A stretch of 64,000 nucleotides of DNA from Bradyrhizobiaceae bacterium (GTDB taxonomy: Bacteria > Pseudomonadota > Alphaproteobacteria > Rhizobiales > Xanthobacteraceae), in NCBI GenBank assembly GCA_003963145.1, contig RXJJ01000009.1:1-64000 (forward strand). The letters run 5' to 3'. The notes under the pieces were generated by a model. It saw only the letters and a list, made by a program, of their open reading frames with translations. It searched no databases and had not been told where the DNA came from. The number at the start of each line of letters is the position of its first letter. Within the stretch, counting starts at the first letter, position 1. Of the stretch, positions 16,859 to 25,607 are shown in pieces. Made by a program: the position numbers and the translations under genes.

Positions 16859-17179
16859 TTAGTGGTGACGGCGATGATGAACCGGACGGGCCTCGATCAC
16901 GGTGGTGGTCGGAGCGCCGACGATGGCGCCGACAGCGCCAGCGGTGCCCTGAACAACCGACGAGGTCAGGATGATCGCACCGTTGACGGCGCCCACGCCG
17001 GCACCGACGCCAGCACCAACCGCGCCACCGACCACGTAACCGATCGGACCAGCAACGGTGCTGCCCTGATAGGCGCCCTGCTGGGCGCCACCGATGATGC
17101 CCTGAGCCTGGGCAGCGAAAGGCACTGCGAGAGTCGCCACCAGCGCCACGGCGGCAGAGGTAAGAGCGGCTGATTTCAT
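16859..17179 (-). CDS. Secreted glycine-zipper protein, second copy
   Basis: A 106-residue protein. A signal peptide (about 1-25, cleavage after FAAQAQ or nearby) is followed by GIIGGAQQGAYQGSTVAGP, then a glycine-zipper helix (about 46-66, GYVVGGAVGAGVGAGVGAVN), a second hydrophobic Gly/Ala stretch and a basic His-rich end (RPVHHRRHH). The organisation parallels the 96-residue protein at 16339-16629, suggesting an old tandem duplication. Periplasmic or outer-membrane association is likely; the function is unknown. Divergent from the L,D-transpeptidase gene. Confidence 0.75.
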   Translation of the reverse strand: MKSAALTSAAVALVATLAVPFAAQAQGIIGGAQQGAYQGSTVAGPIGYVVGGAVGAGVGAGVGAVNGAIILTSSVVQGTAGAVGAIVGAPTTTVIEARPVHHRRHH

Positions 17180-17390
17180 CGTGAATCCCTTTGTTATAGC
17201 TTGTTACAGACTTACCGGACGGCTGCGGTTAAGAATAAATTCCTCACCGCACTTGATCTTATTCGGCTCGTCCAGCGGCCGAGTCACGTTAACGAAACCC
17301 GTCCTCCCCTACAACGCCCCAAAGCTGGAAAAAGCCATGTTCTGACCCTAACTTGTGCATTCGGTGGGCAGCCTGTGGGAGATATGTCAC

Positions 17391-18194
17391 ATGCGTTGGT
17401 TGTTGCTTCCGGTTTTGGCGTTAACGGCATTCGCCGCCTCTCCGGCCTCCGCCGCCGTCACCATAGACGTTAACAAGGACGCCCAGCAGATGACCGTCTC
17501 GGTGGACGGCGTCCGGCGTTACACATGGCCCATTTCCAGCGGCAACCCGTCGCACGAGACGCCGAACGGCTCCTTCCGAACCTTCCGCATGGAGGAAGAC
17601 CATTATTCGAAGGAGTTCGACGATGCGCCGATGCCGCATTCGATCTTCTTCACCAAGCAGGGCCACGCCATTCATGGAACCGATTCGGTCGGCAAGCTTG
17701 GCACGCCGGTGTCGCATGGCTGCGTGCGAATCTCCCGGCAGAATGCCCAGACTCTCTGGGATCTGGTGAAGGCGGAAGGCCTGCTCAACACCACCGTCAA
17801 TCTGACAGGCTCATCGCGCGTTGCGCTGGCGCGTAATCCGAAGCCGCGCACCAATGTCGCACGCGGCGATAGCGACCAGCCGCTGGCGATCGCACCCGAC
17901 GGCGGCTCGTATCAAAACGATCAGGCCTATCAGGACAGCCAAGGCTACCAGGACGGTTATCAGAATCGCACGTACCAGACTCGCCCGCGTCAGCCCTATT
18001 ACGGCAGCTACGCCAGTGACGATCCGCGCTGGCCGCAGCAACAGCAGCAGCGCCAGCTTTATCCCGACCCGCGCGGCAGCGGCTATATTCAGGACGGCAG
18101 CGATCCGAACGCCGGTTACTACTATCAGCGCCGCGCCTATCCGGCGCAGCAGTATTATCAGCCGGGATACTACCAGCGCGGATACGTGGACTGA
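17391..18194 (+). CDS. L,D-transpeptidase (YkuD domain) with Gln/Tyr-rich tail
   Basis: A 267-residue periplasmic enzyme. The signal peptide covers about 1-21 (cleavage near ASPASA). The YkuD domain (about 22-140) carries the motif HGTDS and the catalytic SHGCVRIS with H109 and C111. Such enzymes make 3-3 cross-links in peptidoglycan or attach proteins to it. Residues about 165-267 are a low-complexity extension rich in Gln, Tyr, Asp and Pro, including a run of five Gln, likely disordered. ATG 17391 is supported by GTGGGAGAT upstream. Transcribed divergently from the glycine-zipper gene. Confidence 0.9.
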   Translation: MRWLLLPVLALTAFAASPASAAVTIDVNKDAQQMTVSVDGVRRYTWPISSGNPSHETPNGSFRTFRMEEDHYSKEFDDAPMPHSIFFTKQGHAIHGTDSVGKLGTPVSHGCVRISRQNAQTLWDLVKAEGLLNTTVNLTGSSRVALARNPKPRTNVARGDSDQPLAIAPDGGSYQNDQAYQDSQGYQDGYQNRTYQTRPRQPYYGSYASDDPRWPQQQQQRQLYPDPRGSGYIQDGSDPNAGYYYQRRAYPAQQYYQPGYYQRGYVD

Positions 18195-18206
18195 GTTTCG
18201 CTGCGG

Positions 18207-20486
18207 TTACTCATCCCCGTCCCGCAGCCGCCGCCACACGGCGCCGAGCACGTTGGAATAATCGTCGGTCCACACCCGCTGGCCTTCGGTCGGCTCGGTC
18301 TCTTCCCAGCGGTCGTCCCTGGCGAGCTTGCCTATATCGGCGTCCTCGCGCACCGAAAGCACGACATCGGTGGTGTAGATGTATTCGTCGTCGCGGCCTG
18401 AATCCTCGTTGAACACCCAGCTCTTCAGGCCATTGGCTTCCGCAATGCCGACGATGACGCTCGCCAGTTCGAGATGGCGGTTGGATACATGCACCAGCAC
18501 CGCGCCGTGCGGCGCGAGCTTGCTCTTGTAGATCGCCATCGCCTCCTGCGTCGCAAGATGAACGGGAATCGCGTCCGACGAATAGGCGTCGACGATGATG
18601 AGATCGTAAATGCCATCCGGTTCGCGTGCGAAGGTGAGGCGCGCATCGCCGATCACCGGCTTCATGTCCGGCTCGCAGGCCTGAATGAAGGTGAAATATT
18701 TCGGATCGCGCGCGGTCTCGTACATGGTCTTGTCGATCTCGAAGAACTTCCACGTCTCGCCCGGCCGCGACTGGCACGCCAGCGTGCCGGCGCCAAGCCC
18801 GATCACCGCCACGCGCAGCGGCGCGCCCTTGCGTTCGCGGATCGCGCTGATGGCAAGACCGATGCCGCCATCCTTGTGATAATAGCTGATCGGTTCGGGG
18901 CGGCCGGTGACGGGCGTGCCGTCACTGTTGAGGAATTTTTCCGCGCCGTGAATCGTCGTGCCGTGCAGCAGGACGTGATACTGGCCGCGCGGCGACGTCA
19001 CCACGATCCGGTGCACGCCGAAGAAGCTGCGCACGGTGAACTCGCGGCCCTGATCGAGCGGATAGACCCGCGTGATGATGAGCCCGAGCGCGATCAGGAT
19101 CGCCAGCCGCCAGCGGTCCACTTTCCAGCGCAAGGCCAGCAGCGCCGCCGCGACCGCCACGATCGACGCCAGCCAGACCCGGTGATCCTCGAAGAATTTC
19201 GAGACGGCCCCGGTGCGGTAGGCGAATCCAATGGCGATCAGCGCGGCAACCGCAAACACCAGCCAGACCCAATTGCCGATACGGCTGGACTGCGCCTGCG
19301 CCGGGCGGCAGAGCATCGCCAGCGCGAGCAGGATCGGATATTCGGCGATCCATGAAAACGTGTAAGGCGCGATCAGCCCGGAGAACAATCCGCCGATCAT
19401 GCCGCCGAACGACAGCGCGACGTAAAATCCGGTGAGATATTTCGCGGCCGGCCGTGTACGCGCAAGCTCGCCGTGACACGCCATGGCGATGATGAAGAAA
19501 CACAGCTGATGACCGCCGAGCGTGAACAGGAGATTCTGCTCGCCGCCGATGGCGAGCAGGATCAGGACCCCGGCAATGGCGAAAGGCTGCAACGTCAGCA
19601 TCCAGCGATGCGGCAGCAGCGGCCGTGACTGAAACACCAGCACCCAGGTCAGAAGATACAGCGACAGCGGCAGCACCCAGAGCAGAGGCACGGCGGCGAT
19701 GTCGGTCGAGATATGCGCGGTGACCGCGATCAGGAGGCCGGACGGGACGGCGGCGAGGAAAATCCAGCGCAGGCGCAACATCCAGCTCGGGGCCGGCGCA
19801 TCGCCTTCGCTGGCCGCGACGGCCTGCTCGCTCATCGGCGGCGAACGCACCAGCAGCACGCCGCAAGCGGCAATCAGCACGATCAGCAATCCGTAGCCCC
19901 AGGTCCAGATCAGGTTCTGCGTGCGCAGCGAGAACAAGGGCTCGAGCAAAACCGGATAGGACAGCAGCGCGAGGAAGCTGCCGATATTCGACGACCCGTA
20001 AAGAAAATACGGGTCCGGCCCGTCGGGATGTCCAGTCCGCACGAACCACGCCTGCAGCATGGGGTTATTGGCGGCGAGCGCGAAAAACGGCAGGCCGATC
20101 GACACCGCGAACAGGCCGAGCAGCCAGAACGCGTAGCCGCTGGAGGGCGGCTCGCCCCATCCGCTCGCGATCGACAGCGGCAGCGTCAGCAGCGCAGCGA
20201 TCAGCAGACATACATGAATGACGACCGGAACCAGCCGATTTTTGAGCGTCATCAGATAATGGGCGTAGGCGTAGCCGCCAAGCAGCAGCGACTGGAAGAA
20301 CACCATCGCCACCGACCACACCGCGGGCGATCCGCCGAGCCGCGGCAGCACCATCTTGGTAAACAATGGCTGCACCGAAAACAGCAGCAGCGCGCTGGTG
20401 AAGATCGCGGCGGTGTAGACCGCCAGAACGAGCCTGTTGCGCGAACCTGAAATCGGGCTCGCGGCTACGGATGGCACTGACGACAT
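18207..20486 (-). CDS. Membrane protein fused to a spermidine-synthase-like SAM domain
   Basis: A 759-residue protein. The N-terminal half (about 15-470) has 12 or more hydrophobic helices beginning LVLAVYTAAIFTSALLLFSV. The C-terminal third (about 520-740) is a Rossmann-type methyltransferase/spermidine-synthase fold: VAVIGLGAGTLACQSRPGE, FEIDKTMYETARD and DGIYDLIIVDAYSSDAIPVH. Such fusions are annotated as spermidine-synthase-like or fused MFS/spermidine synthase; true polyamine synthesis is doubtful. ATG 20486 (MSSVPSVAAS) is preferred to 20564. The stop is 12 bases from the convergent L,D-transpeptidase stop. Confidence 0.85.
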   Translation of the reverse strand: MSSVPSVAASPISGSRNRLVLAVYTAAIFTSALLLFSVQPLFTKMVLPRLGGSPAVWSVAMVFFQSLLLGGYAYAHYLMTLKNRLVPVVIHVCLLIAALLTLPLSIASGWGEPPSSGYAFWLLGLFAVSIGLPFFALAANNPMLQAWFVRTGHPDGPDPYFLYGSSNIGSFLALLSYPVLLEPLFSLRTQNLIWTWGYGLLIVLIAACGVLLVRSPPMSEQAVAASEGDAPAPSWMLRLRWIFLAAVPSGLLIAVTAHISTDIAAVPLLWVLPLSLYLLTWVLVFQSRPLLPHRWMLTLQPFAIAGVLILLAIGGEQNLLFTLGGHQLCFFIIAMACHGELARTRPAAKYLTGFYVALSFGGMIGGLFSGLIAPYTFSWIAEYPILLALAMLCRPAQAQSSRIGNWVWLVFAVAALIAIGFAYRTGAVSKFFEDHRVWLASIVAVAAALLALRWKVDRWRLAILIALGLIITRVYPLDQGREFTVRSFFGVHRIVVTSPRGQYHVLLHGTTIHGAEKFLNSDGTPVTGRPEPISYYHKDGGIGLAISAIRERKGAPLRVAVIGLGAGTLACQSRPGETWKFFEIDKTMYETARDPKYFTFIQACEPDMKPVIGDARLTFAREPDGIYDLIIVDAYSSDAIPVHLATQEAMAIYKSKLAPHGAVLVHVSNRHLELASVIVGIAEANGLKSWVFNEDSGRDDEYIYTTDVVLSVREDADIGKLARDDRWEETEPTEGQRVWTDDYSNVLGAVWRRLRDGDE

Positions 20487-20650
20487 GAAATCTCCGGATG
20501 TCCGGCTCGTGACCGGAAGACGACAGGAACGGCAGATCAACCGCGCGGAGTGGACCACAGTCATGCACAGGCGGCAATAACATGCATGTGAATAACGGCG
20601 ACGTGTAGAAATCGCTCGCGCGCCAAAGACGGCGCGACTAAGAATAATTC

Positions 20651-22252
20651 ATGAGCGAATATGACGCACTTATCATCGGAGCGGGCCACAACGGCCTGAC
20701 CTGCGCCGCGTATCTGGCGATGAGCGGCCTCAAGGTCAAAGTTGTCGAGCGCCGTGAGGTTGTCGGCGGGGCGGCGGTGACGCAGGAGTTTCATCCCGGT
20801 TTCCGTAATTCTGTCGCGGCTTACACAGTCAGCCTGCTCAATCCGCGCATCATCGCCGACCTCGATCTCGCCGCGCACGGACTGAGAATCGTGGAGCGTC
20901 GCGCGCAAAACTTCCTGCCCGCGCCGGACGGCAGCTATCTTCTCACCGGCGAAGGCCGCACCCACCAATCGGTGGCGAAGCTTTCCACGCGCGACGCCGA
21001 GCGCATCGGCGAGTTCAACAGCGAGCTTGAAACCATTGCCGACGTCTTGCGCGAGTTCGTGCTGCGCGCGCCGCCCAACATCGTCGAGGGTTTCAGCTTC
21101 AATGCGCTTCGCGAAGGCTACAACGCGCTGGAGACCGGCAACATCCTGCGGCGGCTTCCGGTCGAGCAGCTGCGCATCCTGCTCGATCTGTTCACGATGT
21201 CCGCCGGCGAGATCCTCGATCGGAGATTCGAAAGCGACCTCGTCAAGGCGCTGTTCGGATTCGACGCCATCGTCGGCAATTACGCCAGCCCCTACACGCC
21301 GGGTTCGGCCTACGTGATGCTGCATCACGCCTTCGGCGAAGTGAACGGCAGGAAGGGCGTGTGGGGCCACGCCATCGGCGGCATGGGCGCGATCACCCAG
21401 GCGATGGCGAAATCGGCGCGGCTGCACGGCGTCGAGATCGAGACCGGCAATGGCGTGCGCGAGGTGATCGTGGAAGGCGGGCGCGCCACGGGTGTTATTC
21501 TCGACGACGGCGCGACGGTGCGCGCACATTACATTTCATCCAACGTCAATCCGAAGTTAATGTACACCAAACTGGTGCCGCCGGACGCGCTGCCGAGACC
21601 GTTTCTCGATCGCATCGGCCAATGGCGCTGCGCCTCGGGTAGTTTCCGCATGAACGTCGCGCTGTCCGCGCTGCCCTCGTTCACCGCGCTGCCGGGCAGC
21701 GGCGATCATCTCACCAGCGGCATCATCATCGCGCCGAGCCTCGGCTACATGGACCGCGCCTACAATGACGCGCGCATGCACGGCTGGAGCCGCGAGCCGG
21801 TGGTGGAGATGCTGATCCCCTCCACGCTCGACGATTCGCTCAGCCCGCCGGGCGAACATGTCGCCAGCCTGTTCTGCCAGCATGTCGCGCCGGAATTGCC
21901 GGACGGTTCGTCATGGGACGATCATCGCGACGGGGTCGCCGACCTGATGATCGCAACTGTCGATCGCTATGCGCCGGGCTTCGCGGCAACCGTGATGGGC
22001 CGCCAGATTCTCACGCCGCTCGATCTCGAACGCGATTTCGGACTTGTCGGCGGCGATATCTTCCACGGCGCACTGACACTGAACCAGCTGTTCTCGGCGC
22101 GGCCAATGCTGGGACACGCCGATTTCCGCGGGCCGCTGAAAGGGCTCTATCATTGCGGCTCCGGCGCGCATCCCGGCGGCGGTGTCACCGGCGCGCCGGG
22201 TTACAACTGCGCGCAGACCATTCTGCGCGACCATCAGGCGATTTTTCTATGA
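20651..22252 (+). CDS. FAD-dependent oxidoreductase, CrtI/phytoene-dehydrogenase-like (PYROXD2 type)
   Basis: A 533-residue flavoprotein. The N-terminal dinucleotide-binding motif is DALIIGAGHNGLTCAAYLA, with the partner acid in KVVERREVVGG. A C-terminal FAD block includes GLYHCGSGAHPGGGVTGAPG, typical of the CrtI/NAD(P)-FAD oxidoreductase group. No carotenoid genes are nearby, so phytoene is an unlikely substrate; bacterial members of this subgroup have no agreed reaction. Divergent from the membrane/spermidine-synthase-like gene with about 165 bases between them. Confidence 0.87.
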   Translation: MSEYDALIIGAGHNGLTCAAYLAMSGLKVKVVERREVVGGAAVTQEFHPGFRNSVAAYTVSLLNPRIIADLDLAAHGLRIVERRAQNFLPAPDGSYLLTGEGRTHQSVAKLSTRDAERIGEFNSELETIADVLREFVLRAPPNIVEGFSFNALREGYNALETGNILRRLPVEQLRILLDLFTMSAGEILDRRFESDLVKALFGFDAIVGNYASPYTPGSAYVMLHHAFGEVNGRKGVWGHAIGGMGAITQAMAKSARLHGVEIETGNGVREVIVEGGRATGVILDDGATVRAHYISSNVNPKLMYTKLVPPDALPRPFLDRIGQWRCASGSFRMNVALSALPSFTALPGSGDHLTSGIIIAPSLGYMDRAYNDARMHGWSREPVVEMLIPSTLDDSLSPPGEHVASLFCQHVAPELPDGSSWDDHRDGVADLMIATVDRYAPGFAATVMGRQILTPLDLERDFGLVGGDIFHGALTLNQLFSARPMLGHADFRGPLKGLYHCGSGAHPGGGVTGAPGYNCAQTILRDHQAIFL

Positions 22253-22259
22253 TGGCGGC

Positions 22260-22292
22260 TGTGGATATTCTGTGGAAGGCCTTGTGGACAAG
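22260..22292. other. Cluster of DnaA-box-like nonamers
   Basis: TGTGGATAT (22260), TGTGGAAGG (22271) and TGTGGACAA (22284) resemble the reverse DnaA box TGTGGATAA, the first and third at 8 of 9 positions. They lie in the 187-base gap before prmA. The gene context is not that of an alphaproteobacterial oriC. Confidence 0.3.
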
Positions 22293-22439
22293 GACTGGAT
22301 AAGACCCGCAAAACTACCCTCCCTGTCTGTTGGCAAGCCTGTCTGAAACCTGTTTAAAGCCTCTGTGCAAACGCCGCATAAGATGTGCACAGCCGGTGTG
22401 AAAACGCCGGCTGGACCGCTTCAAATCACTGGATTCGAT

Positions 22440-23348
22440 ATGAATTCTCCCGACACCGGCACGTCGATGACCGCCGCCGCCAGCCGTGCCACCTGTGCGG
22501 TGGGCGACGAGCGCACCGCGAGCCGCATTGTCGACGTGCTGTCGGAAAGCTTCGACAACAACGACGTTGCCGTCGCGGCCTTCGAGCAGCCGGACGGGCG
22601 CTGGGACGTCACGATGTATTTCGCTCAACCGCCCGATGAAGCGGCGATCCGCGAGATGATCGTCCTCGCGGCAGGCAACGCCGTAGCCGACACCGTGACG
22701 TTCGACACGGTTGCGGCGACGGACTGGGTGAAATCGAGTCTGGAAGGCCTCGTGCCCGTCGGCGCGGGACGCTTCATCGTGCACGGCCATCACGACCGCG
22801 ACCGCGTGCCGCCCAACAAGATCGGGATCGAGATCGAGGCCGCGCTGGCGTTCGGCACCGGCCATCACGGCACCACACGCGGCTGTCTTGTGCTGCTCGA
22901 CGAGGTGCTACGCCGGCGCACGCCGAGGCGCGTGCTGGATCTCGGCACCGGTACCGGCGTCCTCGCCATTGCCGCCGCAAAAGCCCGTCATCGCCCGGTG
23001 CTGGCCAGCGACATCGACGCGCGTTCGGTCGAGGTTGCTCGCGAGAATGCAAGGCTGAACGGCGCCGGGAATCTCGTGGAAACGATCTGCGCGACAGGCT
23101 TCGCCTCGCCGCGCTTTGCCGCCGAGGGTCCATTTAGTCTTGTGATGGCCAACATTCTCGCTGGCCCGCTGAGAAAGCTGGCCCCGCAAATGACGCCACA
23201 TCTGGCGCCATCAGCCGACGTCATCCTGTCCGGACTGCTGCCGCATCAGGCCAGCAGCGTTGTCGCCGCCTACCGTAACAACGGAGTGAAGCTAATCCGC
23301 CGGCTTCAACTGGATGGCTGGAGCAGCCTGCTGATGCGTCGCGCTTAG
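22440..23348 (+). CDS. prmA: Ribosomal protein L11 methyltransferase
   Basis: A 302-residue SAM-dependent enzyme that methylates L11 on the ribosome. It has an N-terminal substrate-recognition domain (about 1-110), the linker around NKIGIEIEAALAFGTGHHGT, SAM motif I VLDLGTGTGVLAIAAAK, and the catalytic-region motif MANILAGPLRKLAP, the N-I-L-A form of the PrmA signature. ATG 22440 (MNSPDTGTS) is chosen; later in-frame ATG 22467 is possible. Convergent with the small gene at 23367-23597. Confidence 0.9.
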   Translation: MNSPDTGTSMTAAASRATCAVGDERTASRIVDVLSESFDNNDVAVAAFEQPDGRWDVTMYFAQPPDEAAIREMIVLAAGNAVADTVTFDTVAATDWVKSSLEGLVPVGAGRFIVHGHHDRDRVPPNKIGIEIEAALAFGTGHHGTTRGCLVLLDEVLRRRTPRRVLDLGTGTGVLAIAAAKARHRPVLASDIDARSVEVARENARLNGAGNLVETICATGFASPRFAAEGPFSLVMANILAGPLRKLAPQMTPHLAPSADVILSGLLPHQASSVVAAYRNNGVKLIRRLQLDGWSSLLMRRA

Positions 23349-23366
23349 GTCGTCTGCGGACAGACC

Positions 23367-23597
23367 TCAGCCCCTCGTGCGTTGTGGCGTCACGTCGGCC
23401 TCGGTGTAGCCGATCGCGCGCTGCGAACGCTGCAGAATGGTCGCGTCGCGCTGCAGACGCGCCTCAGTGATCTTGTCGAGCAACTGAACAATGACCCCAC
23501 GTGTGACCCCACGTGACTTGGCCGCCGCCATGGCAGCCATAGGGGCCGCCGGACGCACGGGCGCCGATGAAATCTTCTCAAATGAAAAAGCTGGCAT
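23367..23597 (-). CDS. Small conserved-looking hypothetical protein
   Basis: A 76-residue protein beginning MPAFSFEKISSAPVRPAAP. An Ala-rich middle (MAAMAAAKSRG) is followed by the amphipathic helix GVIVQLLDKITEARLQRDA and a polar end. A strong ribosome site, GAGGAG (complement of 23602-23607), supports ATG 23597 and argues that it is translated. I do not recognise a family. It lies between convergent prmA and the divergent aminopeptidase P gene. Confidence 0.6.
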   Translation of the reverse strand: MPAFSFEKISSAPVRPAAPMAAMAAAKSRGVTRGVIVQLLDKITEARLQRDATILQRSQRAIGYTEADVTPQRTRG

Positions 23598-23775
23598 GTT
23601 GATCTCCTCGCCATTGAGCAGAAACACACACCCCCTTGGATGAGGACGTATTAGGAACTCTGACGGCCCCTCTGTCGTTCCTCGGCTCGCCTTCCCTGCA
23701 AGCAGGGTTTATGAAGCACGGATCGTGCCAGCATTGGCCTATTCGTCCGGGCACGGCATTTTACGGGGTAAAATC

Positions 23776-25605
23776 ATGTTCGAAGCCCAGTTTCAGACGT
23801 TTGAGGAACCCGAAACTGGGGTCGCCTTGTCTGCCCGGCTGGCAGCCTTGCGGGAGGAAATCGCGCGGCAAAACCTCACGGGTTTCGTGATTCCGCGCGC
23901 CGACAGCCAGCAAAATGAATATGTGCCGGCTTCCGAGGAGCGTCTCGCCTGGCTCAGCGGCTTCACCGGATCGGCGGGGCTCGCCATTGTCCTATCCCGG
24001 CAGGCGGCCATTTTCGTCGATGGCCGCTATACGCTGCAGGCTGCACAACAAGTGGACAAAGAGGCATGGAGCATCGAATCCCTGATCACTCCTCCCCCCG
24101 AAAACTGGCTGATCAAGCACCTGGCACCCCAGGACCGCCTTGGATTTGATCCATGGCTGCACACAACAGCGGCAGCCGAGCAACTGGCCAAGGCGTGTGA
24201 AAAAGCCGGGGCAGAGCTCATCGCCGTCGAACGCAATCCGGTCGATGCGATCTGGACCGAGCGTCCCGCCCCGCCGCTCGGCCCCGTCACGCTGCACGGC
24301 CCGCAATTTTCCGGCGAGGATGAAGCGGACAAGCTTGGCCGCATCCGGGCCGAAATCGCCAGACTTGGCCTCGACGCGCTGGTCCTGTCCGATTCCCATG
24401 CCGTGGCGTGGACCTTCAACATCCGCGGCGCGGACGTCGCGCATACCCCGCTGCCGCTCTCATATGCGCTGGTGCCAAAAGAAGGAAAGCCGACGATTTT
24501 CATCGACGGCCGCAAGCTGTCCAACGCTGTCCGCGCGCATATCGAGATCAACGCCATTGTGGCTGAGCCCGATGCCCTTCTTCCGGCGCTGACCATGCTG
24601 GCGGAAAACGGCGCCATCATCGGCCTCGACGCCTCCACAGCCGCGGACGCGCTGAGCCGCGTCATCACGGAAGCCGGGGGCAAAGTGCTCCACCGGCCGG
24701 ATCCCGTCGCGCTGTTCAAGGCCGTCAAGAACAAGACCGAAATCGAAGGCGCGCGAGCCGCGCATCGGCGCGACGGCGCGGCAATGGCGCGCTTCCTCGC
24801 CTGGATCGACCGCGAGGCGCCAGGCGGCGCGTTGACAGAAATCGACGCCGTCGAAGCACTGGAAACGTTCCGCCGCGAGACCGGCGTTTTAAAGGACGTG
24901 TCGTTTCCCACCATTTCGGGAACGGGGCCGGACGGCGCCATCGTGCATTACCGCGTCACCCGAAAAAGCAACCGCCGCATTGCGACGGGCGATCTGCTGC
25001 TGATCGATTCCGGCGCGCAATATGAGGACGGCACCACCGACATCACCCGCACCATCGCCATCGGCGAGCCGACGGAGGAGATGCGCGACCGCTTCACGCG
25101 CGTTCTGCGCGGGCATATTGCAATCGCCCGGGCGGTGTTTCCGGACGGTACCAGCGGCGCTCAGCTCGACACGCTTGCGCGGCAATTTCTCTGGCAGGCG
25201 GGTGTCGATTTCGAACACGGCACCGGCCACGGCGTCGGCAGCTATCTGTCGGTGCATGAAGGGCCGGGGCGGATTTCCAAAGTAGGCGCGGCACCTTTGC
25301 GACGCGGCATGATCCTGTCCAACGAGCCCGGATACTACAAGACCGGCGCTTTCGGCATCCGCATCGAAAACCTCGTGCTGACCGTCGAAGAGAAAATCGA
25401 AGGCGCCGAAAAGCCGATGAACGGCTTCGAGACGCTGACGCTCGCCCCGATCGACCGCCGCCTCATCAACGCGCACAAGATCAGCAGACGCGAACTCGAT
25501 TGGCTGAATACCTACCATGCGCGCGTGCGCCACGAAATCCGCCCGCTGGTGGACGAAGCGACAAAGGTTTGGCTTGACGCCGCGACAGCGCCGATGACTC
25601 ATTAA
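23776..25605 (+). CDS. Xaa-Pro aminopeptidase family protein (aminopeptidase P, M24B)
   Basis: This 609-residue cytosolic metallopeptidase removes N-terminal residues preceding proline. Two creatinase-like N-terminal domains (about 15-310) precede a pita-bread catalytic domain. Metal ligands are visible: the two Asp in DSGAQYEDGTTDITRT, His in GTGHGVGSYLSVHEG, Glu in ILSNEPGYY and Glu in GIRIENLVL. The C-terminal extension (LINAHKISRRELDWLNTYH) matches the long, eukaryote-like three-domain form. ATG 23776 follows a modest GGGG-containing ribosome site. The Bcr-type gene starts two or more bases after its stop, suggesting cotranscription. Confidence 0.93.
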   Translation: MFEAQFQTFEEPETGVALSARLAALREEIARQNLTGFVIPRADSQQNEYVPASEERLAWLSGFTGSAGLAIVLSRQAAIFVDGRYTLQAAQQVDKEAWSIESLITPPPENWLIKHLAPQDRLGFDPWLHTTAAAEQLAKACEKAGAELIAVERNPVDAIWTERPAPPLGPVTLHGPQFSGEDEADKLGRIRAEIARLGLDALVLSDSHAVAWTFNIRGADVAHTPLPLSYALVPKEGKPTIFIDGRKLSNAVRAHIEINAIVAEPDALLPALTMLAENGAIIGLDASTAADALSRVITEAGGKVLHRPDPVALFKAVKNKTEIEGARAAHRRDGAAMARFLAWIDREAPGGALTEIDAVEALETFRRETGVLKDVSFPTISGTGPDGAIVHYRVTRKSNRRIATGDLLLIDSGAQYEDGTTDITRTIAIGEPTEEMRDRFTRVLRGHIAIARAVFPDGTSGAQLDTLARQFLWQAGVDFEHGTGHGVGSYLSVHEGPGRISKVGAAPLRRGMILSNEPGYYKTGAFGIRIENLVLTVEEKIEGAEKPMNGFETLTLAPIDRRLINAHKISRRELDWLNTYHARVRHEIRPLVDEATKVWLDAATAPMTH

Positions 25606-25607
25606 GC

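Noticed and set aside
22253..22439. Chromosomal replication origin
   Set aside because: The DnaA-like boxes are imperfect, the gap is short and not AT-rich, and flanking genes are not those of an alphaproteobacterial oriC.
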